From an uncultured Umboniibacter sp. (lineage in GTDB: Bacteria > Pseudomonadota > Gammaproteobacteria > Pseudomonadales > DSM-25080), in assembly GCF_947497555.1 (NCBI RefSeq), contig NZ_CANMGY010000001.1, positions 552,208 to 616,207 on the forward strand: a stretch of 64,000 nt of DNA, written 5' to 3'. Under the pieces are notes generated by a model. That model was not told the DNA's origin. It searched no databases and worked only from the letters and a program-made list of their open reading frames with translations. How positions within the stretch are numbered: position 1 is the first letter of the stretch; each line of letters starts with the position of its first letter. Positions 1 to 11,647 of the stretch are shown piece by piece. The translations under genes were made by a program, and so were the position numbers.

Positions 1-543
1 CAGTTTGATGTGTTGCCTGCCAATGCTGATCTGACGGCAGCAGAGGTCGAGTTGCTAGATATTGACCATAAAGAAACACGTCTAGCCAGAGCACTTACCG
101 GTATTCAAGCAGACTACGATTTTATCATTATTGATTGTCCACCGTCGCTGAATATGCTGACGGTTAATGCCCTGGCCGCTGCAGATTCGATTCTCGTGCC
201 AATGCAGTGCGAATACTATGCACTAGAGGGATTATCCTCCCTCGTTGATACCATCAACAAAATACAGCGCGTCATTAACCCGAACCTCCATCTTGAGGGG
301 ATTCTGCGGACCATGTATGACCCAAGAAACTCGCTGACTAATGAAGTTTCTCAGCAGTTAAAAGATTATTTTGGCGATCGTTTGTATCGAACAGTCATAC
401 CGAGGAATGTCCGCCTGGCCGAGGCGCCGAGCTATGGCCTTCCGGTGTTGAACTATGATCGGCAGTCAAAGGGGGCGATAGCCTACCTCGCGTTAGCGGG
501 AGAAGTTATCCGAAGGGCTGAACAAATAGCGATGAGTGCATAG
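1..543 (+). CDS. parA: ParA/Soj chromosome-partitioning ATPase, 3' part only
   Basis: The reading frame is open from base 1, so the gene begins upstream of the window and only its last 180 residues are present. The Walker B segment IIIDCPPS is at visible residues 42-49, and the usual ParA core continues to the stop at 541-543. The deviant Walker A lysine motif is in the missing part. ParA binds DNA non-specifically as an ATP dimer and moves ParB-parS complexes. The stop is 3 bases before parB, so the two are an operon. The GTG at base 10 is internal, not a start. The identity is very likely from the motif and the parB neighbour. Confidence 0.95.
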   Translation, partial: QFDVLPANADLTAAEVELLDIDHKETRLARALTGIQADYDFIIIDCPPSLNMLTVNALAAADSILVPMQCEYYALEGLSSLVDTINKIQRVINPNLHLEGILRTMYDPRNSLTNEVSQQLKDYFGDRLYRTVIPRNVRLAEAPSYGLPVLNYDRQSKGAIAYLALAGEVIRRAEQIAMSA

Positions 544-546
544 GAT

Positions 547-1422
547 ATGGCGCAAAAAAAAGCAAAACTTGGACGTGGTTTGGATGCCCTATTAGCGGTG
601 AAGTCTGCAGTGGATCAGCCTGTAGAGGATGCCACTGAGCCCACCATTGCGAGTGAGCTAAAGCAACTTCCTATCGAGATGATATCGCGATCCCCCTATC
701 AACCTCGTAAAGAATTCGACGAGCAGGCGCTTGAAGAGCTTGCAATGTCAATCCGTGAGCAGGGGTTAATGCAGCCAATTGTGGTTCGCAAAACCGCAAC
801 GCAGTATGAGCTAGTAGCTGGCGAACGCAGATGGCGCGCTTGCCAAGCGTTGCAAATGGCCACCATTCCCGCACTAGTTCGCAATATCGACGACAACGAA
901 GCGGCCGCGATGGCGCTCATTGAGAATATTCAGCGCGAAGACCTTAATGCGATGGAGCAGGCGGTTGCCTTCAATCGACTCAAAGACGCCTTCGATTTGA
1001 CTCATGCCGAAGTGGCTGAAGCGGTAGGTAAGAATCGCGCTACGGTAACTAATTTACTTCGCCTTCTGACCTTGGCCGGAGATGTACAAACCTTTTTAGA
1101 GAATGGTGATCTAGAAATGGGTCATGCCAGAGCATTACTCGCATTGGATGTTGATAAACAACGCGATGCTGCAGAGTTTGTTATCGCTAAACGCCTCTCG
1201 GTTCGACAAACTGAGGATCATGTCAGAGGGTTGTTAGCGGGGAAGTCTGTTAAGTCAGTTGAAGTAAAGTCGGATCCCGACGTGATACGTTTAATGGAGT
1301 CGCTGTCGGAACGCATTGGTGTTCCTGTGAAAATCACTCAGCGCAAAGGTGGTAAGGGTAAGCTTGAGTTAAGTTATGCGAGTTTAGATGAGCTCGACGG
1401 TATTCTAGCGCGCATAAAATAG
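547..1422 (+). CDS. parB: ParB/Spo0J chromosome-partitioning CTPase and parS-binding protein
   Basis: This 291-residue protein has the N-terminal GRGLDALL motif (9-16) that contacts ParA, PYQPRK at 50-55, and the CTP-binding GERRWRA box at 92-98. A helix-turn-helix for parS and a short C-terminal dimerisation region follow. ParB loads on parS, hydrolyses CTP while spreading along DNA and partners ParA. It starts 3 bases after parA. The AGGA next to the ATG is too close to be a good ribosome site, so translation is probably coupled to parA. I did not find a parS site in the window. Confidence 0.97.
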   Translation: MAQKKAKLGRGLDALLAVKSAVDQPVEDATEPTIASELKQLPIEMISRSPYQPRKEFDEQALEELAMSIREQGLMQPIVVRKTATQYELVAGERRWRACQALQMATIPALVRNIDDNEAAAMALIENIQREDLNAMEQAVAFNRLKDAFDLTHAEVAEAVGKNRATVTNLLRLLTLAGDVQTFLENGDLEMGHARALLALDVDKQRDAAEFVIAKRLSVRQTEDHVRGLLAGKSVKSVEVKSDPDVIRLMESLSERIGVPVKITQRKGGKGKLELSYASLDELDGILARIK

Positions 1423-1461
1423 TCCGTTGGTCGAAAAGCATAATCTTGGTTCGCTTTACGG

Positions 1462-1490
1462 TTGAATCGCATTCGCGACTCACCTATAAT
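1462..1490 (+). promoter_or_regulatory. Probable sigma-70 promoter of the atp operon
   Basis: TTGAAT at 1462-1467 is separated by 17 bases from a perfect TATAAT at 1485-1490. It lies in the parB-atpI gap and would give a leader of about 40 bases before atpI. This is inferred from sequence only. Confidence 0.75.
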
Positions 1491-1537
1491 TTGCGCGCTT
1501 TGAGCGCAATTACCCACACAGATTAGGTTCGACTTAA

Positions 1538-1918
1538 GTGGTATTTACAAATAGCAAGAAAATTCGCGAGTTCCCTTGGCGACAATGGCTCGTCCTGCAA
1601 TCTGTAATAATCACTCTGGTTGCCGCTGTGAGTATTGTTCTCTATTCGGTCGGTCACATGTTGGCCGTCCTTGCTGGCTTATTAATTGCTTTGGTACCCA
1701 ATGCGATTTTTATCTGGTTTGGTTATCGATTTCAGGGAGCAAAAAACGCCCAGCAAATGGTTGGCTCGTTTTATCAGGGTGAGAGCATAAAGTTCATCTT
1801 AACCGCAGTGCTTTTTGCGGCAGCATTTATGTTGGTAGACGGCATCTATGCAATACACATCATCGTTGGATTTATTATTGGCGTTGTTGTGGGATGGGTT
1901 GGTTCTATTCGGTTGTAA
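1538..1918 (+). CDS. atpI: ATP synthase assembly protein I
   Basis: This 126-residue, strongly hydrophobic protein has about four predicted membrane segments and sits first in the atp operon, the usual place of AtpI. AtpI helps assemble the c-ring and is not part of the final enzyme. I use the GTG at 1538, since no ATG in frame would keep the first membrane helix. The family is poorly conserved, so much of the identification comes from size, hydrophobicity and position. Confidence 0.88.
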   Translation: MVFTNSKKIREFPWRQWLVLQSVIITLVAAVSIVLYSVGHMLAVLAGLLIALVPNAIFIWFGYRFQGAKNAQQMVGSFYQGESIKFILTAVLFAAAFMLVDGIYAIHIIVGFIIGVVVGWVGSIRL

Positions 1919-1931
1919 TCCAACTGGGTAG

Positions 1932-3179
<1,248 letters not shown>

Positions 3180-3235
3180 TCTTTGTTAGCAATGAATAAA
3201 TCTGTCACCAATTTAATGAGAAATGGGGTGGCCCT

Positions 3236-3706
3236 GTGAATATCAATTATACAATTATCGGTCAGACGATTACTTTCTTCATTTTCGTGGCTTTCGTATT
3301 CAAATACGTATGGCCGCCAATTATGGAAGCGATGAAAGAGCGTTCTGAAAAAATTGCCAATGGCCTTGAAGCTGCAGATCGCGCCGAGCGTGATTTGGAG
3401 TTGGCACAAGAAGAAGCTGGTAAGAAGTTGCGCGCTGCTAAGCAGGAAGCGCAAACTATTATCGACTCTGCGAATAAGCGCGCTAACCAGATCCTCGATG
3501 AGGCGAAGGAAGACGCGCTAGCTGAAGGTGCTCGCCTTAAGGCAGCAGCGGCAGCTGAAGTGGAGCAGGAAGTGAATCGTGCACGTGAAGAGCTTCGCGC
3601 TCAAGTGGCTACTCTAGTCATGCAAGGTGCCGAGGCGGTTCTTGGATCTTCAATTGACGCCAAGGCTCATAACGAGCTTGTCAACAAATTGGCTGGTGAG
3701 CTGTAA
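3236..3706 (+). CDS. atpF: F1Fo ATP synthase subunit b
   Basis: Peripheral-stalk subunit of 156 residues, the family's normal length. One N-terminal membrane helix (about residues 5-25) is followed by a long charged, alanine-rich coiled coil. The start is GTG 3236, giving MNINYTIIGQ, close to the standard N-terminus, with GGGG just upstream. The gap of 56 bases after atpE holds nothing else that I recognise. Confidence 0.97.
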   Translation: MNINYTIIGQTITFFIFVAFVFKYVWPPIMEAMKERSEKIANGLEAADRAERDLELAQEEAGKKLRAAKQEAQTIIDSANKRANQILDEAKEDALAEGARLKAAAAAEVEQEVNRAREELRAQVATLVMQGAEAVLGSSIDAKAHNELVNKLAGEL

Positions 3707-3718
3707 GCGAGGGACAAC

Positions 3719-4255
3719 ATGGCAGAACTAAGTACCCTAGCACGCCCATATGCCCGCGCAGCTTTCGAGTTTGCGCAGGAACAGGGTGATTTGGCTGGTT
3801 GGGAAGCCATGCTTAACCAAGCGGCCGCGGTTGCTCAAGAAGATGTGGTGGTAAAGCTTTTCAGCTCGCCATCACTTCCGAGTGACCAAATTGCCAAGCA
3901 GTTTATCGAGCTTTTAGATAGTGAGCTCAGCGACAAAGGTCAGAATTTTGTTTCGACACTTGCCGCCAATAAGCGTCTTGGTTTGCTACCTGAAATTGCT
4001 GCGTTGTTTGCAGTGATGAAAGCGAATATCGAGCGCGCAGTAGATGTTAATGTTAATTCAGCTTTTGAACTAACAGACGATATCAAAGCTAAGCTCGAGA
4101 GTGCGTTGGCTACGAATTTAGACCGCCAGGTTCGAGTAACTTCTGACGTCGATCAATCTTTGATCGGTGGTGTTGTTATTAGAGCTGGTGATACCATTAT
4201 TGACGGTTCCGTGCGTGGGCGTTTAGCTAAGCTCGCCGAAGCGATGAACTCCTGA
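3719..4255 (+). CDS. atpH: F1Fo ATP synthase subunit delta
   Basis: A 178-residue protein of the OSCP/delta family that joins the b dimer to the top of F1. It opens with [14 protein letters not shown], the usual N-terminal helix, and has the conserved C-terminal IGG and DGS segments. It follows atpF by 12 bases with GAGGGA as ribosome site, in the standard operon order. Confidence 0.97.
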   Translation: MAELSTLARPYARAAFEFAQEQGDLAGWEAMLNQAAAVAQEDVVVKLFSSPSLPSDQIAKQFIELLDSELSDKGQNFVSTLAANKRLGLLPEIAALFAVMKANIERAVDVNVNSAFELTDDIKAKLESALATNLDRQVRVTSDVDQSLIGGVVIRAGDTIIDGSVRGRLAKLAEAMNS

Positions 4256-4280
4256 AGCGTTTAGGACTGAGGGAAAGAGC

Positions 4281-5825
4281 ATGCAGCAACTGAATCCATC
4301 TGAGATCAGCGAAATTATTAAGAAGCGCATCGATAGTCTTGATGTTGCAACCGAAGCCCAGAATGAGGGCACAATTGTCTCGGTATCTGACGGTATCGTA
4401 CGTATCCACGGTCTACAGGACGTGATGTACGGTGAGATGATTGAATTTGAAGGCGGTATCTATGGTATGGCACTTAACCTGGAGCGTGACTCCGTTGGTG
4501 CAGTAATCCTAGGTAGTGCAATGAGCTTGGCCGAAGGCCAGCGAGCTCTTTGTACTCGTCGTATTTTAGAAGTACCTGTTGGTACAGAATTACTTGGTCG
4601 TGTTGTTGACACGCTAGGTAACGCTATCGACGGTAAAGGTCCAATCGATGCTAAGCAGACATCACCTGTTGAAAAAGTTGCTCCGGGCGTCATTGCACGT
4701 GAGCCAGTAGATCAACCTCTACAGACAGGTTTGAAAGCTGTTGATGCAATGGTTCCAATCGGTCGTGGTCAGCGTGAGCTTATCATTGGTGACCGTCAGA
4801 TTGGTAAATCAGCTGTTGCGATCGATGCGATCATTAACCAGAAAGGTACCGGCGTTAAGTGTATCTATGTTGCGATTGGCCAGAAGCAGTCTTCGATTGC
4901 CGCGGTTGTTCGTAAGCTAGAAGAACACGGCGCTATGGACCACACCATTATCGTTGCCGCAGGTGCAGCGGATCCTGCAGCAATGCAGTATCTTGCGCCT
5001 TATGCAGGTTGTGCGATGGGTGAATACTTCCGTGACCGCGGTGAAGATGCACTAATTGTCTATGATGATTTGACTAAGCAGGCTTGGGCCTACCGTCAGA
5101 TTTCATTGCTATTGAAGCGTCCGCCGGGCCGTGAGGCTTACCCTGGTGATGTTTTCTACCTTCACTCACGTCTACTAGAGCGTGCTGCTCGTGTAAACGC
5201 GGATTATGTAGAACAGCTAACCAATGGTGAAGTTAAAGGTCAAACGGGATCATTAACAGCACTACCGATTATTGAAACACAAGGTGGTGACGTTTCGGCG
5301 TTCGTACCAACTAACGTGATTTCGATTACCGATGGTCAGATCTTCCTTGAGACAAGCTTGTTCAACTCTGGTATTCGTCCGGCAATTAACCCAGGTATCT
5401 CGGTATCTCGAGTGGGTGGTGCAGCGCAGACCAAAATTGTTAAGAAATTGTCTGGTGGTATCCGTACCGCTCTAGCACAGTACAACGAACTTGCAGCGTT
5501 CTCTCAGTTTGCGTCTGACCTCGATGAGGCTACACGCTCGCAGTTAGAGCATGGTGAGCGAGTTACTGAGCTTATGAAGCAAAACCAGTACTCTCCAATG
5601 TCAATTGCAGATATGGCTGTATCGCTATTTGCGGCTGATAAAGGCTATTTGAAAGACGTACCTGTCAACAAGGTATTGGCTTTCGAAGCGGCGCTTCTAT
5701 CGTACATGGGTACTGAGCATGGCGAGCTAATGGCTCAGATCAACCAGAAGGGTGATTACAACGGCGAGATCGAAGCACAGTTTAACGCGGCGATCGAGAA
5801 GTTTAAGGCTACCCAAACCTGGTAA
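4281..5825 (+). CDS. atpA: F1Fo ATP synthase subunit alpha
   Basis: The 514-residue non-catalytic nucleotide-binding subunit of F1. The P-loop GDRQIGKS lies near residue 170 after RGQRELIIG. Length and order match the family. Codon use is rich in GGT, CGT and CTA/CTG, as in the other atp genes, fitting high expression. ATG 4281 is preceded by GAGGGAAAG. Confidence 0.98.
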   Translation: MQQLNPSEISEIIKKRIDSLDVATEAQNEGTIVSVSDGIVRIHGLQDVMYGEMIEFEGGIYGMALNLERDSVGAVILGSAMSLAEGQRALCTRRILEVPVGTELLGRVVDTLGNAIDGKGPIDAKQTSPVEKVAPGVIAREPVDQPLQTGLKAVDAMVPIGRGQRELIIGDRQIGKSAVAIDAIINQKGTGVKCIYVAIGQKQSSIAAVVRKLEEHGAMDHTIIVAAGAADPAAMQYLAPYAGCAMGEYFRDRGEDALIVYDDLTKQAWAYRQISLLLKRPPGREAYPGDVFYLHSRLLERAARVNADYVEQLTNGEVKGQTGSLTALPIIETQGGDVSAFVPTNVISITDGQIFLETSLFNSGIRPAINPGISVSRVGGAAQTKIVKKLSGGIRTALAQYNELAAFSQFASDLDEATRSQLEHGERVTELMKQNQYSPMSIADMAVSLFAADKGYLKDVPVNKVLAFEAALLSYMGTEHGELMAQINQKGDYNGEIEAQFNAAIEKFKATQTW

Positions 5826-5828
5826 TGT

Positions 5829-5850
5829 GATAGGGGCGAAAGCCTCTATC
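5829..5850 (+). other. Intercistronic hairpin with GAAA tetraloop between atpA and atpG
   Basis: Arms GATAGGGGC (5829-5837) and GCCTCTATC (5842-5850) pair over 9 bases with one G-U pair, closed by GAAA, a GNRA-type loop. No T-run follows, so it is not a terminator. RNA processing or stabilisation inside the operon is an inference. Confidence 0.65.
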
Positions 5851-5875
5851 CCTGATTAAGGAGCAAGGTAACGAC

Positions 5876-8160
<2,285 letters not shown>

Positions 8161-8180
8161 GCCGATCGGAGGGCTGGAAC

Positions 8181-8603
8181 ATGGCAATGACAATCCACCT
8201 CGATATCGTCAGCTCCGGTGAAGCTATCTTCTCTGGACTGGTGGAATTGCTAGTTGCTTCGGGTGAGATTGGTGATTTGGGGGTGATTTATGGTCACGCC
8301 CCATTACTTACTAGTCTTAAGCCGGGTCCGGTTCGTGTTGTTAAGCAGGGCGGTGAAGAGGAAATTTTCTTCCTAACAGGCGGCTTCTTAGAAGTTCAGC
8401 CTCACACTGTAACCGTCCTTGCTGACGTAGCGACTCGTGCAGCAGATCTTGATGAATCAGAAGCGGAAAAAGCCCGTGATCTGGCTCGTGAAGAGATGTC
8501 CGGAACAGCATCTGGTGTTGATTATCAGTTAGCGGCTAACCGCCTTGCGAATGCAGCTGCGCAATTGCGCACTATTGAGCAAATTCGTAGCATGAAACGC
8601 TGA
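8181..8603 (+). CDS. atpC: F1Fo ATP synthase subunit epsilon
   Basis: A 140-residue protein with the N-terminal beta-sandwich (SGEAIFSG, GDLGVIYGHAPLL) and a C-terminal helical hairpin. Epsilon links the rotor to the c-ring and inhibits ATP hydrolysis. GGAGGG 8168-8173 is a strong ribosome site. It is the last gene of the operon and is followed directly by a terminator. Confidence 0.97.
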   Translation: MAMTIHLDIVSSGEAIFSGLVELLVASGEIGDLGVIYGHAPLLTSLKPGPVRVVKQGGEEEIFFLTGGFLEVQPHTVTVLADVATRAADLDESEAEKARDLAREEMSGTASGVDYQLAANRLANAAAQLRTIEQIRSMKR

Positions 8604-8624
8604 GACTGATTTCAAGATCTCAAT

Positions 8625-8655
8625 AAAAAAAGGGTAGCTTAGCTACCCTTTTTTT
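8625..8655 (+). terminator. Rho-independent terminator of the atp operon
   Basis: GGGTAGC and GCTACCC pair around a TTA loop, with seven A before and seven T after. The symmetry allows use from either strand, but only the atp operon needs it here. Confidence 0.92.
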
Positions 8656-8731
8656 ATTTGCGTAAACAACTAAATGCTATAAAATTCTAACTACGAGTCA
8701 GTTAGTTATTACGAATGAAGGATTTATCGCC

Positions 8732-10096
8732 ATGCCTCTTGATATCGTTGTGCTTGCTGCCGGTAAGGGCACGCGAATGTGCTCCGACCTTCCGAAAGTT
8801 CTTCATCCCATTGCGGGTAAGCCGATGCTCGAGCACGTGCTTGACGTTGTCGTCGATATAGAAGATGCCAAGACCACCATTGTCGTTGGTCACGGCTCAA
8901 AATCCGTCCGTGCCGCGTTTAGTGATCTGAACGTTAATTGGGTCGAGCAATCTGATCAGCTTGGTACCGGCCATGCAGTCATGCAAGCCATACCGCATTT
9001 GCGTGATGATTCAACGGTGTTAATTCTCATGGGCGATGTACCGCTAATTAAGAAACAGACTTTAGTCGACTTATTAGAACGAGCTAACGCAACATCGTTT
9101 GGTTTATTAACCCTGAAGATGGAAGACCCTACCGGTTATGGTCGCATAGTTCGTAACGCGAATGGCAAGGTCGAAGGTATCGTTGAACAGAAAGATAGTT
9201 CAGCTGAAGAGCTTTTGATCGACGAAGTAAACACCGGTGTCATGGCAATTAACGGAGCTAAATTAAAACGTTGGCTATCGTCCTTGTCTAACAACAATGC
9301 CCAAGGTGAATACTACCTCACTGACGTCGTAGCGACCGCAGTAGATGAGGGGATTGAAATAGCCACCCAGGCAGCACAATCACTCCACGAGGTGATGGGG
9401 GTGAACAACCGAATTCAACAGGCAGAGTTAGAGCGAGCCTACCAGACAGGCTACGCTTCAAAGCTGCTTGCAGCAGGGTTATCTCTCGCGGATCCTGCGC
9501 GTATCGATGTACGGGGCAAACTGCTTCACGGCAAAGACTGTTTCATTGATATAAACAGTGTATTCGAAGGCGAAGTGGTTATTGGTAATAGTGTTGTTAT
9601 TGGCCCTAACTGTCATCTTAAGAATGTCACGATTGGTGATGATGTTGTTATTAAAGCTTTTACGAGTATTGAGGATAGTAATTTAGCGGGTGAGAATGAC
9701 GTGGGCCCATACGCTCGGCTACGTCCTGGAACAGAGCTCGGAACGGGTGCAAAGATCGGTAACTTCGTAGAGACTAAAAAAGCTCAAATCGGTGACGGTA
9801 GTAAAGTTAACCATTTGTCTTATATCGGTGATGCGGTGTTAGGTAGCGGCGTTAATATTGGAGCTGGAACGATCACCTGTAACTACGATGGCATCAATAA
9901 ACATCGAACCGAGTTGGCAGATGACGTTTTCATTGGCTCTAATAGTACTCTTGTAGCGCCGATTAGCGTTGGTAAAGGTAGCTTCGTAGGTGCTGCTTCG
10001 GTTATTACTAAAGCAGTTGATAAGAACTCTTTGGCTATTTCTCGGTCAAAGCAAAAGAATTTATCCGGATGGCTACCCCCTAAAAAGCGTAATTAA
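8732..10096 (+). CDS. glmU: Bifunctional N-acetylglucosamine-1-phosphate uridyltransferase/glucosamine-1-phosphate acetyltransferase
   Basis: A 454-residue enzyme that makes UDP-N-acetylglucosamine for peptidoglycan and lipopolysaccharide. The N-terminal half is a nucleotidyltransferase with LAAGKGTRM near residue 8 and LPKVLHPIAGKPM after it. The C-terminal half (from about residue 250) is a left-handed beta-helix of hexapeptide repeats with the acetyltransferase segment NVGAGT-like (NIGAGTITCNYDG). It has its own position after the atp terminator, as in many gammaproteobacteria, so a promoter in 8656-8731 is expected. A TATAAA at 8678-8683 is a weak candidate -10. Confidence 0.97.
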   Translation: MPLDIVVLAAGKGTRMCSDLPKVLHPIAGKPMLEHVLDVVVDIEDAKTTIVVGHGSKSVRAAFSDLNVNWVEQSDQLGTGHAVMQAIPHLRDDSTVLILMGDVPLIKKQTLVDLLERANATSFGLLTLKMEDPTGYGRIVRNANGKVEGIVEQKDSSAEELLIDEVNTGVMAINGAKLKRWLSSLSNNNAQGEYYLTDVVATAVDEGIEIATQAAQSLHEVMGVNNRIQQAELERAYQTGYASKLLAAGLSLADPARIDVRGKLLHGKDCFIDINSVFEGEVVIGNSVVIGPNCHLKNVTIGDDVVIKAFTSIEDSNLAGENDVGPYARLRPGTELGTGAKIGNFVETKKAQIGDGSKVNHLSYIGDAVLGSGVNIGAGTITCNYDGINKHRTELADDVFIGSNSTLVAPISVGKGSFVGAASVITKAVDKNSLAISRSKQKNLSGWLPPKKRN

Positions 10097-10114
10097 CCCA
10101 CAGGAGTTAATAGA

Positions 10115-10585
10115 ATGAAGAAATATATCCTCTTACTCATTGCGACGGTCGTGATATCGGGTTGTAGTAACACTAGTCAGATGACCAACACTGAAGATGA
10201 AGTTGGCCGAGTGCAATCTATGTACGAGTCACTCCCTGAGCGCTATAAAGTCCCAGGATTGGAACCCTTGGAGCGCGTTAATGCAATGAATATAAGTGGT
10301 TGGGCAGCGATTGATCAACGTTCTTTTATTCTCACTATGGGCCCATCTACTCGTTACTTGGTCGTGCTTCAACGGCAATCATCCGAGCTACGCTTTGCTA
10401 ACGCCATTACCATTGATAACTTCAGCAGCTCTATCCGCCCTGGCTTTGATAGCGTGAACGTAGTGGGTGATACACTTGCGGCACCTTACCAAATTGAAGC
10501 CATGTTTGAATTAGAGGATAGAGAGGCGGCGAATGCTGCTCGCGACTACATACGGGATTGGCAAGAGCCGGAAGTGGTTGAGTAA
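10115..10585 (+). CDS. Small predicted lipoprotein, DUF6491-like
   Basis: A 156-residue protein with a lipoprotein signal: a KKY start, a hydrophobic stretch and lipobox ISGC with Cys17. The mature part has an ISGWAAIDQRSF segment, then YLVVLQR and a late DSVNVVGD segment. This resembles my memory of DUF6491 proteins, but I cannot confirm it. AGGAG precedes the ATG. It follows glmU by 18 bases and may be cotranscribed. Function is unknown; an envelope location is the only safe inference. Confidence 0.75.
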   Translation: MKKYILLLIATVVISGCSNTSQMTNTEDEVGRVQSMYESLPERYKVPGLEPLERVNAMNISGWAAIDQRSFILTMGPSTRYLVVLQRQSSELRFANAITIDNFSSSIRPGFDSVNVVGDTLAAPYQIEAMFELEDREAANAARDYIRDWQEPEVVE

Positions 10586-10615
10586 GGTCAGGAGTAGTAA
10601 TTTCCTATTCCAAGA

Positions 10616-10644
10616 AGCAAAAAGCGCCAACTAGGCGCTTTTTT
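10616..10644. terminator. Bidirectional terminator between the lipoprotein gene and the RpiR-type regulator
   Basis: AAAGCGCC (10621-10628) pairs with GGCGCTTT around loop AACTA, with a run of T after it and A-rich sequence before it. The flanking genes converge, so it probably serves both. Confidence 0.88.
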
Positions 10645-10674
10645 ATTGTCGATCAGTTGCCAAGCTTTCAGATT

Positions 10675-11547
10675 CTAATTACTTGGAATACTTGGCTCGT
10701 GATAGTTAATCCGATGGCCTCTGAGGCTCTGCTTGAGTTTAGCAATATGCGTTTTACCTCCGTCACCCATGTGCTGGGCAACCCCCGCAGCAATAGCATC
10801 AATGATGACAAGATGAGCGATTCTCGATGATAGTGGCGAGTAGACATCAAAATGATCGTTGACATCAATCTTGATCTGTACGTCGCCCTGGCTCAATACT
10901 GGGGTATCGCTTGGAGAAAGAGAAATGATTTTTGCGCCGCGGCGTTTCACCTCTCGAAGACTATCTAATAACGCTTTCGTTCGACCACTTTGTGATATCG
11001 CAATAACTACATCGTTACTACGCAAACTCATTGCCGCCATGGTTTGAATATGAGGATCACTATAGGTGTGCGTGGCCAATCCTAGGCGTAAAAGGCGATG
11101 TTGAGCGTCCGCGGCAACTGGGGCGGAGCCTCCGAATCCAAAGAAGTCCACCCGCCGTGCATTGAAAATGAGCTTAACCGCTTCATCGATGACAGCCGCA
11201 TTAATTTGATCTCTCACCTTAATTAACACATCAATCGAGGTATCAAAAACCTTGTTAGTATAGGCCGACGATGAATCACTATCGGTTACCGCTATCTGGC
11301 CAATGGTCGGGCTGGAGGCAAGTTGCTGTGCAAGTTTTAGTTTGAAGTCCTGGAAGCCATCGCAACCTATCGCCCGACAAAAACGGACAACCGTGGGCTC
11401 AGACACTTCAGCTTCTGTGGATAAGTCCACGATGCGCATTTGAATAACCGATGTTGCATTGGCTAAAACGTAGTCGGCAACCTTGCGCTCCGAGCGTCGG
11501 AGCTTATCAAGATTATCTGAAATATGTTGCGTGAAGCTAGTAGCCAT
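10675..11547 (-). CDS. MurR/RpiR-family transcriptional regulator with SIS domain
   Basis: I choose the ATG complementary to 11545-11547 (290 residues), preceded by AGGGA; an upstream in-frame extension of 42 residues does not look like the family. The N-terminal domain has a helix-turn-helix (about 34-58, AEVSEPTVVRFCR). The sugar-phosphate-binding SIS domain spans about 120-260 (FFGFGGSAPVA, AISQSGRTK). Relatives such as HexR sense Entner-Doudoroff intermediates. Here the neighbour is uvrD rather than zwf or edd, so the target is unknown. It is divergent from uvrD. Confidence 0.92.
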   Translation of the reverse strand: MATSFTQHISDNLDKLRRSERKVADYVLANATSVIQMRIVDLSTEAEVSEPTVVRFCRAIGCDGFQDFKLKLAQQLASSPTIGQIAVTDSDSSSAYTNKVFDTSIDVLIKVRDQINAAVIDEAVKLIFNARRVDFFGFGGSAPVAADAQHRLLRLGLATHTYSDPHIQTMAAMSLRSNDVVIAISQSGRTKALLDSLREVKRRGAKIISLSPSDTPVLSQGDVQIKIDVNDHFDVYSPLSSRIAHLVIIDAIAAGVAQHMGDGGKTHIAKLKQSLRGHRINYHEPSIPSN

Positions 11548-11647
11548 TAATATCCCTAAAAAAACCAATAACAGAGGTCTCGTTCTACTGTAGGTGATGT
11601 TAAACTGATTAACCCAATAATAAAAGTAAGCCTGCTTTGGATTTAGT

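Noticed and set aside
11412..11425. TGTGGATAA, a DnaA-box-like sequence
   Set aside because: A single copy inside a regulator gene (a second occurs in ftsX near 29434). No cluster or AT-rich unwinding region, so not an origin, despite the oriC-type gene order nearby.
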